NCBI GenBank assembly: GCA_964247725.1
Contig: CAXTVM010000010.1
Span: forward strand, 1 to 64,000
Origin: Lichenicola sp964247725
Lineage (GTDB): Bacteria; Pseudomonadota; Alphaproteobacteria; Acetobacterales; Acetobacteraceae
Direction of reading: 5' to 3'
DNA: 64,000 nucleotides
A program made the translations under genes and the position numbers. Numbering within the stretch: the first letter of the stretch is position 1; each line of letters starts with the position of its first letter. Positions 1 to 8,496 of the stretch are shown here, one piece after another. The notes under the pieces were generated by a model. It saw only the letters and a program-made list of their open reading frames with translations, was not told the DNA's origin and made no database searches.

Positions 1-624
1 CCGGCGGCCGTTGCTCAGCGTGATGTCCACGCTGTTCCAGGCCGCGGCCTTGAGCATGACGCTTGCCGGATCCGGTCCGGGCGCGGTGCCTGCCGCAGGG
101 GAGCCGACCACGACGGCGGCAAAGCCCGAAGGCGTGGGTGCCGGTGCCGCCGGCAGAAGGCCCATGTGGATGGCGAACTTGTGCTTCCACCTGTGCAGCG
201 CGCTCGGCGTCAGGCCCGCCATCCGCGCGTAGCGCTCGATCGGCAGGCCTGACTGCAGCGCCGCCATCACGAACTGCCGTTTCTCCGCGTCCGAATTGAG
301 TTGCCGTTGCACCGGCACGACAGGAACGCCACTCGTTTGGACACTGTCTCCGCTTCCGGGGTGCAGGAAGGGGTAAGCAAGCTCCTCTACCCCTTCCACC
401 GCCCTTGCCTCATCCGCGGCCAGCGAGCCAGGTGCCAGATCACCCTCGGCCTCCAACCGCCGGCACCACGTCCGAAAGGTCTTGGGATGGAGTCCGTGGT
501 GGAGGCAGTAGGCGGTCTGGGTCACACCGCTGCGCCGGTGTGCCAGCACATGCCGACGCCAATAACCATGCTCCTGCCGCACGCTCGTCCCGTTCCAATC
601 TACCTGCCTCGGAACCACAAGCAC
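1..624 (-). CDS. tnpA: IS66-family accessory protein TnpA (partial, C-terminus off window)
   Basis: The frame is open on the minus strand from a stop near 763 to the left edge. It shows two helix-turn-helix-like segments, one around GYWRRHVLAHRR..TFRTWCRRLE and one around QFVMAALQSGLPIERYARMA. These are followed by a Pro/Ala linker and a C-terminal VDITLSNGRR, which is the usual end of IS66 TnpA (family form: EI.LPNGRRLRV). TnpA is a small DNA-binding accessory protein needed with TnpB and TnpC for IS66 transposition. The start is uncertain: GTG at 624 lies just inside the presumed terminal repeat, but it has no clear ribosome-binding site, and CTG at 651 is also in frame. The gene is not interrupted within the window. 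Confidence 0.7.
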   Translation of the reverse strand, partial: MLVVPRQVDWNGTSVRQEHGYWRRHVLAHRRSGVTQTAYCLHHGLHPKTFRTWCRRLEAEGDLAPGSLAADEARAVEGVEELAYPFLHPGSGDSVQTSGVPVVPVQRQLNSDAEKRQFVMAALQSGLPIERYARMAGLTPSALHRWKHKFAIHMGLLPAAPAPTPSGFAAVVVGSPAAGTAPGPDPASVMLKAAAWNSVDITLSNGRR

Positions 625-665
625 ATCAATCTTCGAGCGTCTGCGTGTCAGCGCCGGACGCTTAC
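1..665 (-). mobile_element. IS66-family insertion sequence, partial (runs off left edge)
   Basis: The minus strand carries an IS66 TnpA-type frame reading off the left edge. About 40 bases upstream of its likely start, the minus strand reads GTAAGCGTCC at 665-656, which resembles the GTAA-type tips I know for IS66-family terminal inverted repeats. I infer that 665 is the outer end of the element. The 8 bases outside it (666-673) would be one copy of the target duplication. The other end, tnpB and tnpC would lie to the left of the window. Just outside this end sits a copy of the intergenic repeat described at 690-757. Confidence 0.6.
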
Positions 666-689
666 GAAGATCGTCCGCGAGTGGAAGTA

Positions 690-757
690 CAACCTTAACG
701 AATCGGGGCCTGGGGCCGGCGGCCTCAGTGGGGTCCAGGGGCAAAGCCCCTGACCTT
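690..757 (+). repeat. Intergenic palindromic repeat, copy A (single half)
   Basis: One half-element of the window-wide repeat family: a CTTAACGAATC tail, then a variable GGGGCC/GGCC hairpin, then the constant hairpin CAGGGGCAAAGCCCCTG and the CCTTCC end. It lies between the IS66 end and the 3' end of the ABC permease gene. Confidence 0.85.
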
Positions 758-794
758 CCTCCTCATGCGATAACCCGAGTCCGCTTTGCCCCCA

Positions 795-1556
795 TCAGGC
801 GCCCGGCCGCAGCCTGGTGTCGGGCGACCAGCGCAGCAGGCGGCGCAGCGCCCCGTCGACTAGGGCCCAGAGCAGCACCGTCATCAGCGCCAGCACGAAC
901 AGGGCTGCGAACATCACGTCGGTCTGGATGCGCGCGTTGGCGTTCAGCATGACGTAGCCGAGCCCGGCCGAGGCGCCCACCCACTCGCCGATCACGGCGC
1001 CGATCGGCGCGATCGCGGTGGCGATGCGCAGCCCGGAGCCGAACGCCGGCAGGGCCGCCGGCAGCCGCACGTGGCGCAAGGCGGCGAGCGGACGCGCATC
1101 CATGGTCCGCGCCAGGTCGAGCCAGCCCGGATCGGTGCGGCGCAGCCCGTCGGAGAGTGCCGCGGTCACGGGGAAGAAGATCACCAGCACCGCCATCACC
1201 ACCTTGGACGCGATGCCGAAGCCGAACCACAGCACCAGCAGGGGCGCCAGCGCGAACACCGGCACCGCCTGCGCCAGCAGCAGCAGCGGCATCAGCCAGC
1301 GCTCCAGCGTGCGCGACGCCATCATCGCCAGCGCGCAGGCGGCGCCCAGCGCGGTGCCGATCAGCAGCCCGAGCACGGTCTCGGTGAGCGTGATCAGCGT
1401 GCTCCACAGCAGCAGGCCGCGCTGTTGCCAAAGTGCCCGCGCCACCGCCACCGGGTCCGGCAGCAGGTAGGGCGGGATGCCGGCCGTGCGCGCGACCAGC
1501 CACCAGGCGGCGAGCAGGCCCAGCAGCGTCAGCAGCGGGCGGACGGCGCGGCTCAC
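795..1556 (-). CDS. ABC transporter permease, ThiX/SsuC type
   Basis: Inner-membrane permease of about 253 residues with six or so hydrophobic helices and the EAA loop region typical of BPD_transp_1 permeases (around LDLARTMDARPLAALRHVRL). This subfamily imports nitrate, sulfonates, taurine or the thiamine precursor HMP and its relatives. The frame stays open further upstream, but GTG at 1556 begins the conserved part (VSRAVRPLLTLLG) and lies 22 bases after the ATPase stop, so I chose it. It forms an operon with the upstream ATPase and is divergent from tenA, which favours a thiamine-precursor role (ThiX). No binding protein (ThiY) is next to it. The substrate is inferred from context only. 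Confidence 0.85.
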   Translation of the reverse strand: MSRAVRPLLTLLGLLAAWWLVARTAGIPPYLLPDPVAVARALWQQRGLLLWSTLITLTETVLGLLIGTALGAACALAMMASRTLERWLMPLLLLAQAVPVFALAPLLVLWFGFGIASKVVMAVLVIFFPVTAALSDGLRRTDPGWLDLARTMDARPLAALRHVRLPAALPAFGSGLRIATAIAPIGAVIGEWVGASAGLGYVMLNANARIQTDVMFAALFVLALMTVLLWALVDGALRRLLRWSPDTRLRPGA

Positions 1557-1578
1557 GGGTCCGCCTTCGAAGCCGCAA

Positions 1579-2367
1579 TCAAGGTTGGGGCGCCTCGGCC
1601 AGCATCCGCAGCAGCCGCCCCTGCGTCTGCAGCACGATCGGGTCGTCGGGCGGCCGCGGCACCGGGCCCGGCACGGCGATCGGAGCCCCAAGCCGGGCCG
1701 GCCGGCCGGACAGCACCAGCAGGCGATGGCCGAGACGGCAGGCCTCCAGCGGGTCGTGCGTGATCATCAGCACCGTGCGGCCGGTCAGCAGCTCGGCCGC
1801 CAGCTCCTGCATGCGCTGGCGAGTGATGCTGTCGAGCGCCGAGAACGGCTCGTCCATCAGCACGAACGGACGGTCCTCGTACAGCGTGCGGGCCAGCGCC
1901 GCGCGCTGGCGCATGCCGCCGGACAGCGCGGCCGGCAGCGCCCCGGCGTGGTCCCGCAGCCCGACCCGGCCCAGCAGGTGCAGGGCGCGGGCGCGGTCGC
2001 GGCGCTCGCCGCGCAGCCGGGCGCCGAGCATGACGTTCTGGCATGCGTCGAGCCAAGGGTAGAGCAGGTCCTGCTGCGCCATGATGGCGACGCGTCCGGC
2101 CAGGGGATGGCCGTCGGTGGCGGCGACCGAGCCGGCGGCGGGCGGCTCCAGCCCGGCGGCGATGCGCAGCAGGCTGCTCTTGCCGACGCCGCTGGCGCCC
2201 AGCAGCACCAGGAAGCATCCGCCCTCGACCAGCAGGTTGAGGTCCTCGAAGATCGTGCGGCCGTCGTAGCGCAGCGCCAGGCCGGTGATGCGGAGGCCGG
2301 GATGGGAAGTGGCGGGCCAGGGGCTCTGCCCCTGGACCCCGCCAGAGGCGCAGCCTTTGGAAGCCAT
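1579..2367 (-). CDS. ABC transporter ATPase, ThiZ/SsuB type, start inside a repeat
   Basis: ATP-binding subunit of 262 residues that energises the adjacent permease. It shows Walker A GASGVGKSS (57-65), signature ALSGGMRQR, Walker B FVLMDEP with the D-loop SALD, and the switch His in MITHDP. The only usable start is ATG at 2367: a TAA lies two codons upstream, and no ATG, GTG or TTG occurs between it and the conserved domain. That ATG and the first ~20 codons (MASKGCASGG...) are read from the repeat at 2314-2383. A modest AGGA lies 7 bases before the ATG. It is transcribed away from tenA, so the two share a very short divergent region. Function as a thiamine-precursor importer is inferred from tenA. 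Confidence 0.88.
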   Translation of the reverse strand: MASKGCASGGVQGQSPWPATSHPGLRITGLALRYDGRTIFEDLNLLVEGGCFLVLLGASGVGKSSLLRIAAGLEPPAAGSVAATDGHPLAGRVAIMAQQDLLYPWLDACQNVMLGARLRGERRDRARALHLLGRVGLRDHAGALPAALSGGMRQRAALARTLYEDRPFVLMDEPFSALDSITRQRMQELAAELLTGRTVLMITHDPLEACRLGHRLLVLSGRPARLGAPIAVPGPVPRPPDDPIVLQTQGRLLRMLAEAPQP

Positions 2368-2383
2368 TCGTTATCCTGTTAAT
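2314..2383 (-). repeat. Intergenic palindromic repeat, copy B (single half, partly coding)
   Basis: Half-element: the constant hairpin GCCAGGGGCTCTGCCCCTGG, then ACCCCGC, a variable short hairpin, TTTGGAAGCC and a CGTTAT..TTAA tail. It overlaps the first 18 or so codons of the ThiZ-like ATPase gene and lies 24 bases before the tenA start. Confidence 0.85.
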
Positions 2384-2407
2384 CCAGTTGGCATGCGAGG
2401 GGGACCC

Positions 2408-3124
2408 ATGGACGGCATGATCGAGACCCGTCTGCCCAGCTTGCGGAGCGGGCTGTTCGGGCGGCTGCGAGAGGGGGCGGCGTCGGAATGGGACGCCTAT
2501 GTCGGGCATCCGTTCGTGCGCGGCATCGCCGACGGGACCCTGGACCCCGGGCATTTCCGCCGCTTTCTGGTGCAGGACTACCTCTATCTGCTGCAGTATG
2601 CCCGGGTCTGCGCGCTCGCCGTCTACAAGAGCGACAGCGTGCACGACATGCGCAGTGCCGCCGCCACCGTGTCCGGGCTGCTGGACACCGAGCTCTCGAT
2701 GCACCTCGCCTACTGTCGCGGCTGGAGCCTCGATGAGGACGCGCTGCAGGCGGAGCCGGCCTCGATCGAGCTGCTGGCCTATACCGGCTTCATGCTCGAC
2801 CGCGCCCAGGCCGGCGACCTGCTCGACCTGATGGCGGTGCTGGCGGCGTGCCTGGTCGGCTATGCCGAGGTGGGCATCCGGCTGGGCGCCGACCCGGCGA
2901 CGCGGCGGGTGGGCAATCCCTATCACTCCTGGATCGAGATGTATTCCGGCGACACCTATGTCGGGCTGGCGGAGGCCGGTATCGTCCGGCTGAACGCGAT
3001 GGCCGAGGCGCGCGGCGGCGAGCGTCGGTTCGCGGCCCTGCTGCGCGACTTCCGCACCACCGTGCGGCTGGAGGCGTCGTTCTGGAGCGGGGCGATGACC
3101 GATCCGCCGCCGGCCCGAACCTGA
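2408..3124 (+). CDS. tenA: Thiaminase II / aminopyrimidine aminohydrolase TenA
   Basis: A 238-residue all-helical TenA protein that hydrolyses aminopyrimidine breakdown products of thiamine to HMP for salvage. Residues matching the family are QDYLYL (56-61), a Cys in LAACLVGYAEVG (C148, the likely nucleophile) and the C-terminal Glu in LEASFW (E222). Length is normal (about 220-240). The frame is open further upstream, through the repeat, but ATG at 2408 gives the conserved N-terminus; ATG at 2393 is the alternative. It is divergent from the permease/ATPase pair and ends 1 base before the stop of the opposing gene at 3126. No TPP riboswitch motif is visible upstream. Confidence 0.93.
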   Translation: MDGMIETRLPSLRSGLFGRLREGAASEWDAYVGHPFVRGIADGTLDPGHFRRFLVQDYLYLLQYARVCALAVYKSDSVHDMRSAAATVSGLLDTELSMHLAYCRGWSLDEDALQAEPASIELLAYTGFMLDRAQAGDLLDLMAVLAACLVGYAEVGIRLGADPATRRVGNPYHSWIEMYSGDTYVGLAEAGIVRLNAMAEARGGERRFAALLRDFRTTVRLEASFWSGAMTDPPPART

Positions 3125-3125
3125 G

Positions 3126-3587
3126 CTACAGGCCGAGCGCGCCCAGTCCCGGATGCGCGTCCGGCCGCGGGCCCTGCGGCCAGCGGAACAACCGGTCGGC
3201 CTCGGCGATCGGCAGGTCGTTGATGCTGGCGTGCCGGGCGCGCATCAGCCCGGCCGGGTCGAACGACCAGTTCTCGTTGCCGTGCGACCGGAACCACCGG
3301 CCGGCCTCGTCGTGCCACTCGTAGGCGAAGCGGACCGCGATGCGGTCGCCGTGCGCCGCCCACAGCTCCTTGATCAGCCGGTACTCCAGCTCCCGCGCCC
3401 ACTTGGCGGTGAGGAAGGCGACGATCTCGTCGCGGCCGGTGACGAACTCGGCCCGGTTGCGCCAGCGGCTGTCCGGCGTGTAGCCGAGCGAGACGCGCTG
3501 CGGGTCGCGGCTGTTCCAGCTGTCCTCGGCCAAGCGAACCTTGGCTGCCGCGTCCTCGAGGCTGAACGGCGGGCACGGGGCACCCAT
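3126..3587 (-). CDS. DUF1348 / nuclear transport factor 2-like protein
   Basis: A 153-residue protein of the DUF1348 branch of the NTF2-like (SnoaL) fold: a cone-shaped alpha+beta barrel with conserved stretches SRWRNRAEF, GRDEIVAFLTAKW and RIAVRFAYEWHD. The family is common in Proteobacteria and lacks a firm biochemical role. It contains no signal peptide. It is convergent with tenA, with one base between their stops, so a shared terminator hairpin has no room. The function here is unknown. Confidence 0.8.
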   Translation of the reverse strand: MGAPCPPFSLEDAAAKVRLAEDSWNSRDPQRVSLGYTPDSRWRNRAEFVTGRDEIVAFLTAKWARELEYRLIKELWAAHGDRIAVRFAYEWHDEAGRWFRSHGNENWSFDPAGLMRARHASINDLPIAEADRLFRWPQGPRPDAHPGLGALGL

Positions 3588-3722
3588 GCGGAACTCCTTG
3601 GCAACGCGGGAGCCGGAAGGGCGCGGCGGTGCGGCCGCGTGATCTTTGGCATTCCAATCACCCAGTCGTGGCGCATCTCGTCCGAACAGGGCAAGAGACG
3701 GAATGTGAGACAGCCTTGGTCA

Positions 3723-4793
3723 ATGAAACGGAGCAATCGACGCATGAGGATCAACCCCGCCGCCGCCTGCTGGATCTCGGCCGCGATCGGCCTGTCGACG
3801 CAGGCGGCGGCGCAGAACGCGACCCAGATCAACGCGCCGATCGCGGTCGGCGTCACCGCGAACGGCGGCGCGCCGTTCTCCGCCGCCGCCGTCGACCTCA
3901 CCTCGCCCGGCAGCGGCGTCAACGGCCCGCAGACGGCGCAGGTGGCGGCCAACGTGCATTGCTCCAAGAGCAACTACCTCGCGGCGACCACGGTCGGCGA
4001 GGTCGACTGCATCTACGCCACCCTGCGCCAGGGCGGTCCGGGCAGCGACGGCAGCGGCCTGCTGATCGATGCCGGCAACACCGGCCTCGGCTTCCTGTCC
4101 GATACCGAGATGGTGGCGAACTCGGTCGATCCGGCCACCGGCGCCACGCAGCTCGGCATCGACGTGCAGGAGGGCGTGATCAACCTCGGCACGACGATGT
4201 ACGGCGCTGTCTACACCGCCCAGGCCGGCACCGGCGACACCGCGCTGCTGGTGCAGACGGCAAACGGGGCCGGCTGGAGCTACGCGCTGCGTGCCACCAG
4301 CGGCGGCGGGCAGTACTTCTCGCTCGACAGCCGGGGCAACACCGTCCAGGCCGGCACGGCTTCGGTCGGTCAGAACCTGTCCGTCGGCGGGACGCTGAAG
4401 GCGTCGGCGTCGCCGATCAGACGCATCGGCGGCACGCGGACGGCGCGTCGCGACGATTGCGGCACCATCCTGCGCAGCGGCTCCGACGCGCCGATGCGGC
4501 TCAGGGTCCCTGCCGGGCTGCCGGTCGGCTGCCGGATCGACATCATCCAGGCCGGCCGAGGCGTGGTGCTGGTCGACGGCGCCGATGCCATGCAGGTCGA
4601 GCGGCTCGGCGCGCGAACGGTGACGCAGGCCACCGTCGGCCGCTTCGCCGAGGCGTCGCTGCTGATCGACAGCCGTTCCAGCGTCCTTGTCCGCGGCGAC
4701 GTGGCGGACGCGACCGGCGAGAGCCTGGCGCTGGCAGGAGGCGACGCGACGATCGCCCCGGTGGCGTGGCGGCGCCCGGTCGGCGGCAGGTAG
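3723..4793 (+). CDS. Secreted protein of unknown function (phage tail-fibre-like layout)
   Basis: A 356-residue protein with a Sec-type signal (MKRSNRRMRINPAAACW then IGLSTQAAAQ, cleavage near residue 31). The rest is Gly/Ala/Thr/Asn-rich and beta-prone, with no Lys-rich or catalytic motif. The middle part (about 35-220) resembles repeat-poor stalk segments with a TLKASASP junction. The C-terminal 110 residues (from about DDCGTILRSGS) alternate short beta strands, as in tail-fibre or appendage tip modules. I do not recognise a family. Start: ATG 3723 places the signal sequence correctly; ATG 3744 is an alternative. It is isolated, with opposite-strand genes on both sides. Confidence 0.6.
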   Translation: MKRSNRRMRINPAAACWISAAIGLSTQAAAQNATQINAPIAVGVTANGGAPFSAAAVDLTSPGSGVNGPQTAQVAANVHCSKSNYLAATTVGEVDCIYATLRQGGPGSDGSGLLIDAGNTGLGFLSDTEMVANSVDPATGATQLGIDVQEGVINLGTTMYGAVYTAQAGTGDTALLVQTANGAGWSYALRATSGGGQYFSLDSRGNTVQAGTASVGQNLSVGGTLKASASPIRRIGGTRTARRDDCGTILRSGSDAPMRLRVPAGLPVGCRIDIIQAGRGVVLVDGADAMQVERLGARTVTQATVGRFAEASLLIDSRSSVLVRGDVADATGESLALAGGDATIAPVAWRRPVGGR

Positions 4794-4844
4794 GGCCGCG
4801 CGGGGCTCGCGTTCGGGGGGATCCAGCCGCCGCACCTGCGCGGG

Positions 4845-7127
4845 CTAGCAGGGTTCGACCAGCGCTCCGCACGGCTGGGCGGGGATCGCCTTGTGCGACA
4901 GGGCGGGGCGGCACAGCGGCCGGACATCCGTCTCAAGCCGGCTTTCGGCCATCGGCCGGGCGAACCGGTAGCCCTGCATCTCGTCGATCCCGGCCGCGAC
5001 CAGGAAGCGCTGCTGCGCCTCGGTCTCGACGCCCTCGGCGGTGACCTGCAGGCCCATGGCGTGGCCGAGCTCGATCACCGCGCGGATGATGGCGGCCGCC
5101 TCGGCGGTATCGCCGAGTGCCGCAACGAACGACTGGTCGATCTTGACGCGGTCGACGCTGCAGCGCTGCAGGTGCCTAAGCGAGGAGCAGCCGGTGCCGA
5201 AATCGTCCAGCGCGATGCGCAGGCCGGCGGCCCGCAGCGTCGTCAGCTTGCCGTTGATGCTGTCCAGATCGTCCATCAGCGCGGTCTCGGTGATCTCGAG
5301 CTCGATCTGGCCCGGAGGCACCGCCGAGGCACGCAGCGCCTGCAGCGTGTCCTCGACGAAGCGCGGATGGCGCAGCTGCACCGGCGACACGTTGACCGCG
5401 ACGTCGAGCGTCGGCCAGCGCGCGGCGAACTCAAGGGCCTGGCACAGCACCCAGGCACCGAGCCGGACGATGACGCCGGTCTCCTCGGCGATGGGGATGA
5501 ACTGGTTGACCGGCACCTGGCCGAGGGTCGGGTGCTGCCAGCGCAGCAGGGCCTCGACGCCCCGCGGCACGCCGTCGGCATCGACCTTGGCCTGGTAGTG
5601 CAGCCTCAGCTGGCCGCGCGCCTCGAGTGCCGCCTCCAGGTCGGCCTGCATCCGGGCGCGATCGCGGGACGATCGGTCGAGCTCGTCGCAGAACAGCCGA
5701 TAGCCGTCCCGCCCGGCCGCCTTGGCGGCGTAGAGGGCGATGTCGGCCTGACGCATGAGCTCGCCGGCATCGCGGCATTGCGCCTGGCCGACGCTCAGTC
5801 CGATGCTGGCGCTGACCTGGATCTGAACCGGGATCTGGTCCGGGCCGCTCCCGAGCTGGAATGGCGTCCGCGCCGCCTCGATGATCAGGCGGCAGAGCTC
5901 CTCCGGCTCCGGCCATGCCGAGCCGCACGGCGTCAGGATGGCGAACTCGTCGCCGCCGAAGCGCGCGACCGTCACGCCCGCGTCCGTGATCGCCAGCATG
6001 CGCGTGCTGAAGGCGCGAAGCAGCTGGTCGCCGGCGCCGTGCCCCATGGTGTCGTTGACCTGCTTGAAGCGGTCAAGATCGATGAACAGCACGGCGCACT
6101 CGGCGGACGTGCGCAACAGGGCGCCCAGCCGGCGGCGGAACAGGTCGCGGTTGGCCAGCGTGCTCAGGGTGTCGTGCGTCGCCGCATGGTCCACGGCATC
6201 CTTCATGCGCAGCAGGCGATGTGCGTTGCGGCCCCGCTCGCCGAGCGCGTTGTTGGCGGGAACCGCGCACAGGAAGATCGAGACCAGAAAGGGCTGCAGC
6301 ATGCCCTGGCCGAGCAGGAAGTCGTTCGCGGCGCGGTCGGCGAGCGGGCCGTAGCCATGGGCGGTGAGGCCCGACGAGATGATGGAGGTGAGCAGGATCG
6401 AGGCTAGCACCCAGGGTGCGCCGGCCCGGAACGCGGTGAGCACGAGCACCGGGTAGATCAGCAGGAAGCACGGCGATCCGGCGAAGCGGAACGAAACCGC
6501 GGCCAGGATGGCGGCGCCCAGGAAGAGACCCCAGCGCTCCAGGCGGCCCGCATCGCACGGGTCGGTGTCCCGCCGCCGGCCGAAGGAGAGCAGCAGCGCC
6601 GGCGTCGCGATCAGGAAGCCGAAGCCGTCGCAGAGCGTCCATTGCAGCCAGTCGTTCAGGAGCTGCGCCTTGACGCTGCCGCCCGGATCGACGCTCTCGC
6701 CGAGCGTCGCCTCGGCGGCCGAGCTCAGGAACGCGATCACGCCGAAGGTGGCCAGGCGGCGGAAGCGCGACAGGTCGGTGGTCGCGCCGCACAGGTTGTG
6801 GGTGAGAAACGCCACCAGGACGCTGACGGCGATGTTGAGGCCACACGAGATCAGGGTGTCGAACAGGGTGTAGCGGGTGACGAGGTCGAACCCCACGTTC
6901 AGCACGAAGCAGATCGCGAGCGTCGAGACCGAGATCCGCGTCGGCAGGATCATCAGCGCCACCACCAGCGCGGCGTTGGCGGGCCAGAACACGGTGTTGT
7001 GGTTCAGGTCCAGACAGGCGAGGCGGGTGACGAGGACGAGGACGGTGAAGATCGCGATCAGCAGGGCCGCCGTCGGCAGCCCGTGGACCTGATCCGTACG
7101 GCGATACATCCTCCAGCGCAGACGCAT
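4845..7127 (-). CDS. MASE1-GGDEF-EAL cyclic-di-GMP signalling protein
   Basis: A 760-residue membrane protein. Residues 15-295 hold about eight hydrophobic helices with a MASE1-like FWPANAALVVAL. A GGDEF domain follows (about 310-480) with an intact GGDEF at 391-395, then an EAL domain (about 500-740) with EAL at 525-527 and the usual metal and substrate residues (NV at 579, ELEITE 609-614, DDFGTG 641-646, KIDQSF 662-667). The loop motif reads DDFGTGCS rather than the usual DDFGTGYS. Both active sites look complete, so it could make or hydrolyse c-di-GMP. It stands alone, divergent from the exporter gene at 7345. A second GGDEF protein lies at 40248, beside the Tad locus. Confidence 0.92.
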   Translation of the reverse strand: MRLRWRMYRRTDQVHGLPTAALLIAIFTVLVLVTRLACLDLNHNTVFWPANAALVVALMILPTRISVSTLAICFVLNVGFDLVTRYTLFDTLISCGLNIAVSVLVAFLTHNLCGATTDLSRFRRLATFGVIAFLSSAAEATLGESVDPGGSVKAQLLNDWLQWTLCDGFGFLIATPALLLSFGRRRDTDPCDAGRLERWGLFLGAAILAAVSFRFAGSPCFLLIYPVLVLTAFRAGAPWVLASILLTSIISSGLTAHGYGPLADRAANDFLLGQGMLQPFLVSIFLCAVPANNALGERGRNAHRLLRMKDAVDHAATHDTLSTLANRDLFRRRLGALLRTSAECAVLFIDLDRFKQVNDTMGHGAGDQLLRAFSTRMLAITDAGVTVARFGGDEFAILTPCGSAWPEPEELCRLIIEAARTPFQLGSGPDQIPVQIQVSASIGLSVGQAQCRDAGELMRQADIALYAAKAAGRDGYRLFCDELDRSSRDRARMQADLEAALEARGQLRLHYQAKVDADGVPRGVEALLRWQHPTLGQVPVNQFIPIAEETGVIVRLGAWVLCQALEFAARWPTLDVAVNVSPVQLRHPRFVEDTLQALRASAVPPGQIELEITETALMDDLDSINGKLTTLRAAGLRIALDDFGTGCSSLRHLQRCSVDRVKIDQSFVAALGDTAEAAAIIRAVIELGHAMGLQVTAEGVETEAQQRFLVAAGIDEMQGYRFARPMAESRLETDVRPLCRPALSHKAIPAQPCGALVEPC

Positions 7128-7265
7128 CCCAACCCTCCCAAGACGCGCGAACTCGCTTCTAGCCCACGCATCGTTGCCAACGGATTAATAAAGGGGTTAT
7201 CGGGCGATCCGAGCGGGAGTCCGTCCGGAAAGCGGCGGATGCAGGACTAAATCAATCTTCAAAAA

Positions 7266-7289
7266 AGATCGGTTCAAATATTTCGATCT
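7266..7289. promoter_or_regulatory. Candidate operator: AT-rich inverted repeat upstream of the YeiH gene
   Basis: Perfect 6-base arms AGATCG and CGATCT flank a 12-base AT-rich spacer. It lies about 55 bases before the YeiH start, in the most AT-rich stretch of this intergenic region (about 7245-7300). The ATC...GAT layout would fit a LysR-type site. Nothing else supports it. Confidence 0.3.
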
Positions 7290-7344
7290 ATTAGATGGAT
7301 GTCTTCGGCAAGCCCATCCTCTCGTCATCGAGACGAGGTGGATC

Positions 7345-8454
7345 ATGACTGCCGGCATCCTTGCCCTTCCGGGGACGGCCCCCCGTCCCGCCTCCATGGT
7401 GCCACATGCACTGCGCGGCATCTGCCGCACGATGCCGGGCGTCGCGCTGTGCCTCGGCGTCACCGCCGTCGCGTTCCTGCTGGCGGCGACCGAGCGGCGC
7501 GTGCTGGGAACGGCCTGGCTGGATGGGCTGGTGCTGGCGATCGTCCTAGGTGCTGCCATCCGCACCGCCTGGGCCCCATCCGCCCATTGGCAGGCCGGCA
7601 TCGGCATCTGCGCCAAGCTGCTGCTGGAGGTCGCGGTGGTGCTGCTCGGCGTCTCGGTCAGTGCCGGCCCCGTGCTGGCGGCGGGCCCGGGCCTGCTGTT
7701 CGGCATCGCGGCCGTGGTGGTGCTGGCGATCGCCTGCTCCTACGGCATCGGCCGGCTGCTCGGCCTACCGCGGCGGATGGCGGTGCTGGTCGCGTGCGGC
7801 AACTCCATCTGCGGCAACTCGGCGATCGCCGCGGTGGCGCCGGCGATCGGCGCCGACGGCAAGGACGTCGCCGCCTCGATCGCCTTCACCGCCGTGTTCG
7901 GCGTCGTGCTGGTGCTGTTCTTGCCGCTCGCGGTGCCGCTGCTGCATCTCACCGGCCTGCAGTACGGCACGTTGGCCGGACTGACCGTCTATGCGGTGCC
8001 GCAGGTGCTGGCCGCCACGGCGCCGGTCGGCGCGGCGGCGGTGCAGCTCGGCACGCTGGTCAAGCTGGTCCGCGTCCTGATGCTGGGGCCGGTGGTGGTG
8101 GCGGTGTCGCTGCTGGCTTGCAGGCTGGGCGACAAGGGGCTTGGCGGCCAGGCCGCCGGCGGCCGGCCGGCGTCGGACCGTCTGCGGATGCATCGGCTGG
8201 TGCCGTGGTTCATCGTCGGCTTCCTGGGCCTGGCGGCGCTGCGGTCGGGCGGGCTGGTGCCGCACGCGGTGCTGCATCCGGCGGCGGCGGCGGCCGGCCT
8301 GCTCACCGTGGTGTCGATGGCCGCACTCGGCCTGGGCACCGACCTGCGGGTCGCGGCCCGCGCCGGCGGCCGCGTGACGGCGGCGGTGGTGCTGTCCCTG
8401 CTGACGCTCGGACTCCTGAGCCTCGGCCTGATCCGCCTGCTCGGCCTCGCCTGA
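7345..8454 (+). CDS. YeiH family (UPF0324) membrane protein, putative sulfate/sulfite exporter
   Basis: A 369-residue protein with about ten transmembrane segments and the family core ACGNSICGNSAIAAVAP, ADGKDVAASIAFTAVFG and GTLVKLVRVLML. YeiH proteins are annotated as putative sulfate exporters, and in several bacteria they are linked to sulfur-compound use. The physiological substrate remains poorly proved. ATG 7345 follows a GAGGTGG at a sensible distance. It is convergent with a molybdopterin oxidoreductase gene, which would be consistent with sulfite handling; that link is an inference. Confidence 0.88.
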   Translation: MTAGILALPGTAPRPASMVPHALRGICRTMPGVALCLGVTAVAFLLAATERRVLGTAWLDGLVLAIVLGAAIRTAWAPSAHWQAGIGICAKLLLEVAVVLLGVSVSAGPVLAAGPGLLFGIAAVVVLAIACSYGIGRLLGLPRRMAVLVACGNSICGNSAIAAVAPAIGADGKDVAASIAFTAVFGVVLVLFLPLAVPLLHLTGLQYGTLAGLTVYAVPQVLAATAPVGAAAVQLGTLVKLVRVLMLGPVVVAVSLLACRLGDKGLGGQAAGGRPASDRLRMHRLVPWFIVGFLGLAALRSGGLVPHAVLHPAAAAAGLLTVVSMAALGLGTDLRVAARAGGRVTAAVVLSLLTLGLLSLGLIRLLGLA

Positions 8455-8462
8455 TCGGCCCC

Positions 8463-8490
8463 ACTGCGACGCGACGCCGCGCGACGCAGT
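8463..8490. terminator. Hairpin between convergent genes (possible bidirectional terminator)
   Basis: Outer arms ACTGCG and CGCAGT, with a GC-rich inner part able to pair partially, lie in the 42-base gap between the YeiH stop and the molybdopterin oxidoreductase stop. There is no T-run, so rho-independent termination is not certain. Confidence 0.4.
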
Positions 8491-8496
8491 CCGACG

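Noticed and set aside
2368..2407. TPP riboswitch before tenA or the ATPase
   Set aside because: The gap is only about 40 bases and lacks the CUGAGA and ACCUGA-type core.
3629..5044. Long plus-strand frame overlapping the secreted orphan and the GGDEF-EAL gene
   Set aside because: Arg/Pro/Gln-rich shadow typical of high-GC DNA, with no motif, and real genes in other frames.
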